From CAZKTF01 sp964555565 (GTDB taxonomy: Bacteria; Planctomycetota; JAJSAM01; JAKLKS01): a stretch of 9,421 bases of DNA. The translations under genes and the position numbers were made by a program. The stretch spans positions 1-9,421 of the forward strand of contig CAZKTF010000142.1 of assembly GCA_964555565.1 (NCBI GenBank). Direction: 5' to 3'. Below are positions 7,452 through 9,421 of the stretch, piece after piece (the first letter of the stretch is position 1; each line of letters starts with the position of its first letter). Below the pieces are notes generated by a model. The model worked only from the letters and a program-made list of their open reading frames with translations, did no database searches and was not told the DNA's origin.

Positions 7452-8317
7452 GCTTCGGCTCCCGCGGCCCGCTCGACGACCCGGAGGCGCGCGGACCGCG
7501 CGCGCGGGTTGCGGGCGACCTCCCCTGCCAGGGGGCGGAGCGGCTTGCGGGTCACGAGGCGGAGCCGGCCGGCGCGGGCCTCCTCCCGGAAGAAGCGCTT
7601 GGCCGCGCCGTCCTCCCCGGAGTGGAAGGAGAGGACCGCGAGCCGGCCGCCGGGGCGGAGGCACCCGACGACCTCCGGGAGGCCGTCCCGGAGCTCCCCG
7701 ACCTCGTCGTTGACCAGCATCCGGAGGGCCTGGAAGGTGCGGGTGGCGGGGTGGATTCGGCCCCGCCTCCCCCCGGCGGCCCGCGCGACGACCTCCGCGA
7801 GGCGGGCGGCGTCGCGCAGCGGGGCCTTCCGGCGCGCGCGGCAGATGGCCCGCGCGATGCGCCGCGACCGGCGCTCCCCCCCGAGGTGGAAGATCGCGTC
7901 CGCGAGCTCCTCCTCCGGGATGCGGGCGAGGAGGTCCCGGAGCGGCTCGCCCGACGAACGGTCGAAGCGGGCGTCCAGGGGGCCGCCGGCGAAGGAGAAG
8001 CCGCGGGCGGGGTCGTCGATCTGGGCCGAGTTGGCGCCGAGGTCGAGCAGCGCCGCGTCCGCGGGGCCCTCGCCGGCCTCGGCCAGGATGCGGCGGGCCT
8101 CGCGGAAGGTCCCCTGCACGACGCGGAAACGCGGCCCGAAGGCCGCGAGCGCCTCCCGGGCGCGCGCGGCCATCTCGCCGTCGCGGTCGATTCCCACGAC
8201 CCGCCCCCCCTCCGAGGCCCGGAGCCAGGCGGCCGCGTGGCCCCCGAGCCCCGTCGTCCCGTCCAGCAGCAGCCCGCCGTCCTTCGCGGCGAGGAGGTCC
8301 AGCACCTCCCCGACCAT
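7448..8317 (-). CDS. rsmH: RsmH (MraW), 16S rRNA m4C1402 methyltransferase
   Basis: SAM-dependent enzyme that N4-methylates C1402 in the 16S rRNA decoding site. From the ATG it has 289 residues, slightly short for the family (about 300-313). Motifs: SAM loop LLLDGTTGLGGHAAA (16-30), VVGIDRD (40-46) and LLDLGANSAQIDDPARGFSF (90-109). GGPLDARFD (111-119), RIHPATRTFQALRMLVNDEV (187-206), LSFHSGEDGAAKRF (229-242) and NPRARSARLR (270-279) follow. The start is uncertain. ATG 8317-8315 gives a TGATG junction with mraZ, and GTG 8320-8318 gives GTGA. However, the family's conserved His-x-x-Val N-terminus is encoded just upstream (RHEPV, codons 8332-8318) in the mraZ overlap. The nearest earlier ATG in frame is at 8467, 150 nt inside mraZ, with no good ribosome site. 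Confidence 0.93.
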   Translation of the reverse strand: MVGEVLDLLAAKDGGLLLDGTTGLGGHAAAWLRASEGGRVVGIDRDGEMAARAREALAAFGPRFRVVQGTFREARRILAEAGEGPADAALLDLGANSAQIDDPARGFSFAGGPLDARFDRSSGEPLRDLLARIPEEELADAIFHLGGERRSRRIARAICRARRKAPLRDAARLAEVVARAAGGRRGRIHPATRTFQALRMLVNDEVGELRDGLPEVVGCLRPGGRLAVLSFHSGEDGAAKRFFREEARAGRLRLVTRKPLRPLAGEVARNPRARSARLRVVERAAGAEA

Positions 8318-8790
8318 CACCGGCTCGTGTCGCGTCCCCCCGGCCCCTGCCCGCCCGCACCGCCCGTCCGTGCCCGGTGCTCCCGGAAGACCTCCTCCGG
8401 GCTCATCCGGGGGATGGCCCCGTCCGCCACCCGTTCCTTGCCCCAGATCTCGGCGTACTGGCCGCATCCGATGAGCACCGCCTCCCCGCCGATCCCGGCC
8501 CCCTCGCGGAGAGTCTCCGGGAGGAGGATCCGGCCCATGGAGTCGGCCGGGCGGTAGGCCGCCTGGCCGAAGAAGACGCGGTTGAAGTCGAAGTGGACGA
8601 AGGGGGTGGGAGAAGAGAGTCCCTCCGCCATCCGATGGAAGTGGGAGCGCGTGAAGAGCAGGACGCAGCGGTCGCCGGGCGCCAGGTAGTAGCCCTTGCG
8701 GTCGGAGGCGCCCAGCTCGCGGACCATCTCGGCCGGGACGAGGAGCCGTCCCTTCGGGTCCACCGACCGCGGGAAGGTACCGACGAACAT
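8317..8790 (-). CDS. mraZ: MraZ, dcw-cluster transcriptional regulator
   Basis: DNA-binding regulator of the dcw operon, with two AbrB/SpoVT-type half-domains; 157 residues. The first half carries VDPKGRLLVPAEM (10-22). The second carries DSMGRILLPETLRE (83-96), the two DxxGRxxLP signatures of the family. The C-terminal 25 or so residues (RTGGAGGQGPGG...) are a low-complexity tail, which makes the protein a little longer than E. coli MraZ. In characterised bacteria MraZ forms ring-shaped oligomers and represses its own operon by binding direct repeats next to the promoter. A matching repeat array and promoter lie just upstream here. The ATG at 8790-8788 has only a weak GGGGCG upstream. The stop overlaps the start of rsmH. 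Confidence 0.95.
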   Translation of the reverse strand: MFVGTFPRSVDPKGRLLVPAEMVRELGASDRKGYYLAPGDRCVLLFTRSHFHRMAEGLSSPTPFVHFDFNRVFFGQAAYRPADSMGRILLPETLREGAGIGGEAVLIGCGQYAEIWGKERVADGAIPRMSPEEVFREHRARTGGAGGQGPGGRDTSR

Positions 8791-8818
8791 GGTCGCGCCC
8801 CAGCGAGTCGCTCTTGGT

Positions 8819-8854
8819 TCACACGTCTTGCCCTAGTTTGCCACTTCTTCCCAC
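8819..8854 (-). promoter_or_regulatory. MraZ-box array (direct repeats at a 10-nt period)
   Basis: On the coding strand GTGGGA (8854-8849), GTGGCA (8844-8839) and AGGGCA (8834-8829) are spaced exactly 10 nt apart. A weaker fourth copy, GTGTGA (8824-8819), keeps the same period. E. coli MraZ is known to bind TGGGN repeats separated by 5 nt in the promoter-proximal region, which is also a 10-nt period. The array starts right after the -10 element and spans the expected transcription start, a position suited to repression. The role is inferred from this match and the adjacent mraZ. Confidence 0.75.
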
Positions 8855-8855
8855 C

Positions 8856-8884
8856 AGCGTACGACGGCTGGTCGTGACTGTCAA
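8856..8884 (-). promoter_or_regulatory. Sigma70-type promoter for the dcw operon
   Basis: A perfect -35 TTGACA (8884-8879), a 17-nt spacer and a -10 TACGCT (8861-8856, matching T, A and the final T of the consensus) read toward mraZ. The expected start is near 8850-8848, giving a leader of about 60 nt. It is the only convincing promoter I see ahead of the cluster, in a locally less GC-rich stretch. Confidence 0.75.
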
Positions 8885-8904
8885 GCGGTATTCGGGGCGG
8901 GGCA

Positions 8905-8919
8905 CGGGGTCAGACCCCG
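8905..8919. repeat. Palindromic REP-like site
   Basis: CGGGGTC-A-GACCCCG is a 7-bp inverted repeat with a one-base centre. The same GGTCAGACC core recurs at 8964-8973 and 8995-9004, and in degraded form near 9081-9094. There is no T-run in either direction, so terminator function is not supported. Confidence 0.6.
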
Positions 8920-8963
8920 GGCGCCGCGGGACTCGATGTGCTGCGCGCCTCGCCCGCGCCCGA

Positions 8964-9004
8964 GGTCAGACCCCTGGTGACTTGCAAACGCGAAGGGTCT
9001 GACC
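8964..9004. repeat. Inverted repeat pair of the REP-like core
   Basis: GGTCAGACCC (8964-8973) is the exact reverse complement of GGGTCTGACC (8995-9004). The pair forms a 10-bp stem around a 21-nt loop that contains TTGCAAACGCGAA. Each arm is itself a near-palindrome. The layout resembles paired REP elements (BIMEs), which are often mobilised in trans by RAYT transposases; that link is inference, as no transposase gene lies in the window. Confidence 0.6.
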
Positions 9005-9017
9005 CCTGTGCGTGACC
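8977..9017. repeat. 41-nt direct repeat, copy A
   Basis: Runs from GTGACTTGCAAACGCGAAGG to GTGCGTGACC. It matches copy B (9064-9104) at 38 of 41 positions without gaps. This copy keeps an intact GGGTCTGACCC core. It is followed by a small GAGCC-AAC-GGCTC hairpin at 9019-9031. Confidence 0.85.
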
Positions 9018-9063
9018 GGAGCCAACGGCTCACTCCGACGGAACCGCCCCACCCCGCGTGGTC

Positions 9064-9104
9064 GTGACTTGCAAACGCGAAGGGACTGACGCCCGTGCGT
9101 GACC
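9064..9104. repeat. 41-nt direct repeat, copy B
   Basis: Second copy, 87 nt from copy A, with three substitutions; two of them break the GGGTCTGACCC palindrome. It ends 8 nt before the stop codon of the HEAT-repeat gene. The 10-mer ggtcgtgact that leads into it (9060-9069) also occurs at 8870-8879, overlapping the edge of the mraZ promoter -35. The repeat family may therefore reach the promoter. Confidence 0.85.
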
Positions 9105-9112
9105 AGGGTCGC

Positions 9113-9421
9113 CTACGGGCTCCCCTGCTTCCCCAGCCCATCGAGTTGCTTCCTGGCGCTCTCCCGCACCTCCTCCGCAGGGTCCGCCAGCATGCGCTTC
9201 AGAGCGCCCTCTGCCTCGGGTGGCGTGGGGCGCATCTCGCCGAGGGAGGCCACGGACCACAACCGGACCTCCACGCACTCGTTGCCCAGGGACTCCAGGA
9301 GGAGAGTCACGACTCCCTCGGCGAGGGGACTCTCATGCGCCAAGTCGTAGAGCGCGAATGCGGCATTCTCTCGGACGTGGTCCCTGTCTGCCTCAAGGGC
9401 CTCCGCGATGTGGGGCAGGGC
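9113..9421 (-). CDS. HEAT-repeat protein, C-terminal part (5' end beyond window)
   Basis: The frame is open from the window edge and ends with TAG at 9115-9113, giving 102 visible residues. About three helical HEAT-type units of some 35 residues can be seen: ALPHIAEALEADRDHVRENAAFALYDLA, then VVTLLLESLGNECVEVRLWSVASLGEM, then ALKRMLADPAEEVRESARKQLDGL. Each has the pattern of hydrophobic helix, Asp/Asn, then V-R-x-x-A/S. HEAT proteins are binding scaffolds, also found as phycobilisome-lyase-like proteins; the partner cannot be told from this fragment. About 15% of its codons end in A or T, against only a few percent in the dcw genes, so it may have a different history. It lies on the same strand upstream of the operon promoter and is probably not part of the operon. 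Confidence 0.8.
   Translation of the reverse strand, partial: ALPHIAEALEADRDHVRENAAFALYDLAHESPLAEGVVTLLLESLGNECVEVRLWSVASLGEMRPTPPEAEGALKRMLADPAEEVRESARKQLDGLGKQGSP

Noticed and set aside
8905..8919. Rho-independent terminator for the HEAT gene
   Set aside because: The hairpin is strong, but no T-run follows on either strand. I list it as a repeat only.
8977..9104. Possible CRISPR array (two 41-nt repeats)
   Set aside because: Only two copies, separated by 46 nt, with a palindromic core and related partial copies in other orientations nearby, and no cas genes. REP-like repeats fit better.
8881..9141. Open frame of 86 codons on the - strand over the repeat region, with SRTGVxPFAFASH twice
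   Set aside because: The repeated peptide is only the translation of the two 41-nt DNA repeats. There is no family match, and it overlaps the promoter -35 and the end of the HEAT gene.

Overview
This window is a minus-strand segment of a dcw (division and cell wall) gene cluster from a very GC-rich bacterium. Base composition is roughly 75% G+C and third codon positions are almost all G or C. A run of 10 Ns marks a scaffold join, so the source is probably a draft or metagenome-assembled genome. MurE carries the DNPR meso-diaminopimelate signature, which implies a DAP-type peptidoglycan. The phylum cannot be fixed from the sequence. The MraY N-terminal region (RTDSERLN...GTPTMGG) recalls deep-branching lineages such as Planctomycetota more than proteobacterial or firmicute MraY, but that is only an impression.

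Layout, in transcription order from high to low coordinates: the 3' end of a HEAT-repeat protein gene (9421-9113, less GC-biased than the rest); a gene-free stretch of about 320 nt (9112-8791) with a REP-like repeat cluster, then a good sigma70-type promoter (TTGACA-17-TACGCT) and a 10-nt-periodic array matching MraZ boxes; then mraZ, rsmH, ftsL, ftsI, murE, murF, mraY and ftsW. FtsW runs off the low-coordinate edge, and the N-gap lies just after its first transmembrane segment. Every junction in the cluster overlaps by 1 or 4 nt (TGATG, ATGA, GTGA) except murE-murF, where 156 nt carry several inverted repeats. This points to one translationally coupled operon driven from the promoter ahead of mraZ and probably autoregulated by MraZ.

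The genes act together. MurE adds the third residue and MurF the D-Ala-D-Ala dipeptide to the UDP-MurNAc peptide. MraY moves the product onto undecaprenyl phosphate to give lipid I. FtsW (a SEDS polymerase) and FtsI (a class B PBP) make septal peptidoglycan, with FtsL linking them to the divisome. RsmH methylates 16S rRNA and MraZ is the regulator.

The points most worth a second look are: Asn in place of the third catalytic Asp of MraY; no murD between mraY and ftsW; the MraZ-box array; the repeat cluster upstream; the structured murE-murF spacer; and the unclear rsmH start. Otherwise this is a conventional cell-wall cluster, and I see no clearly new system in it.
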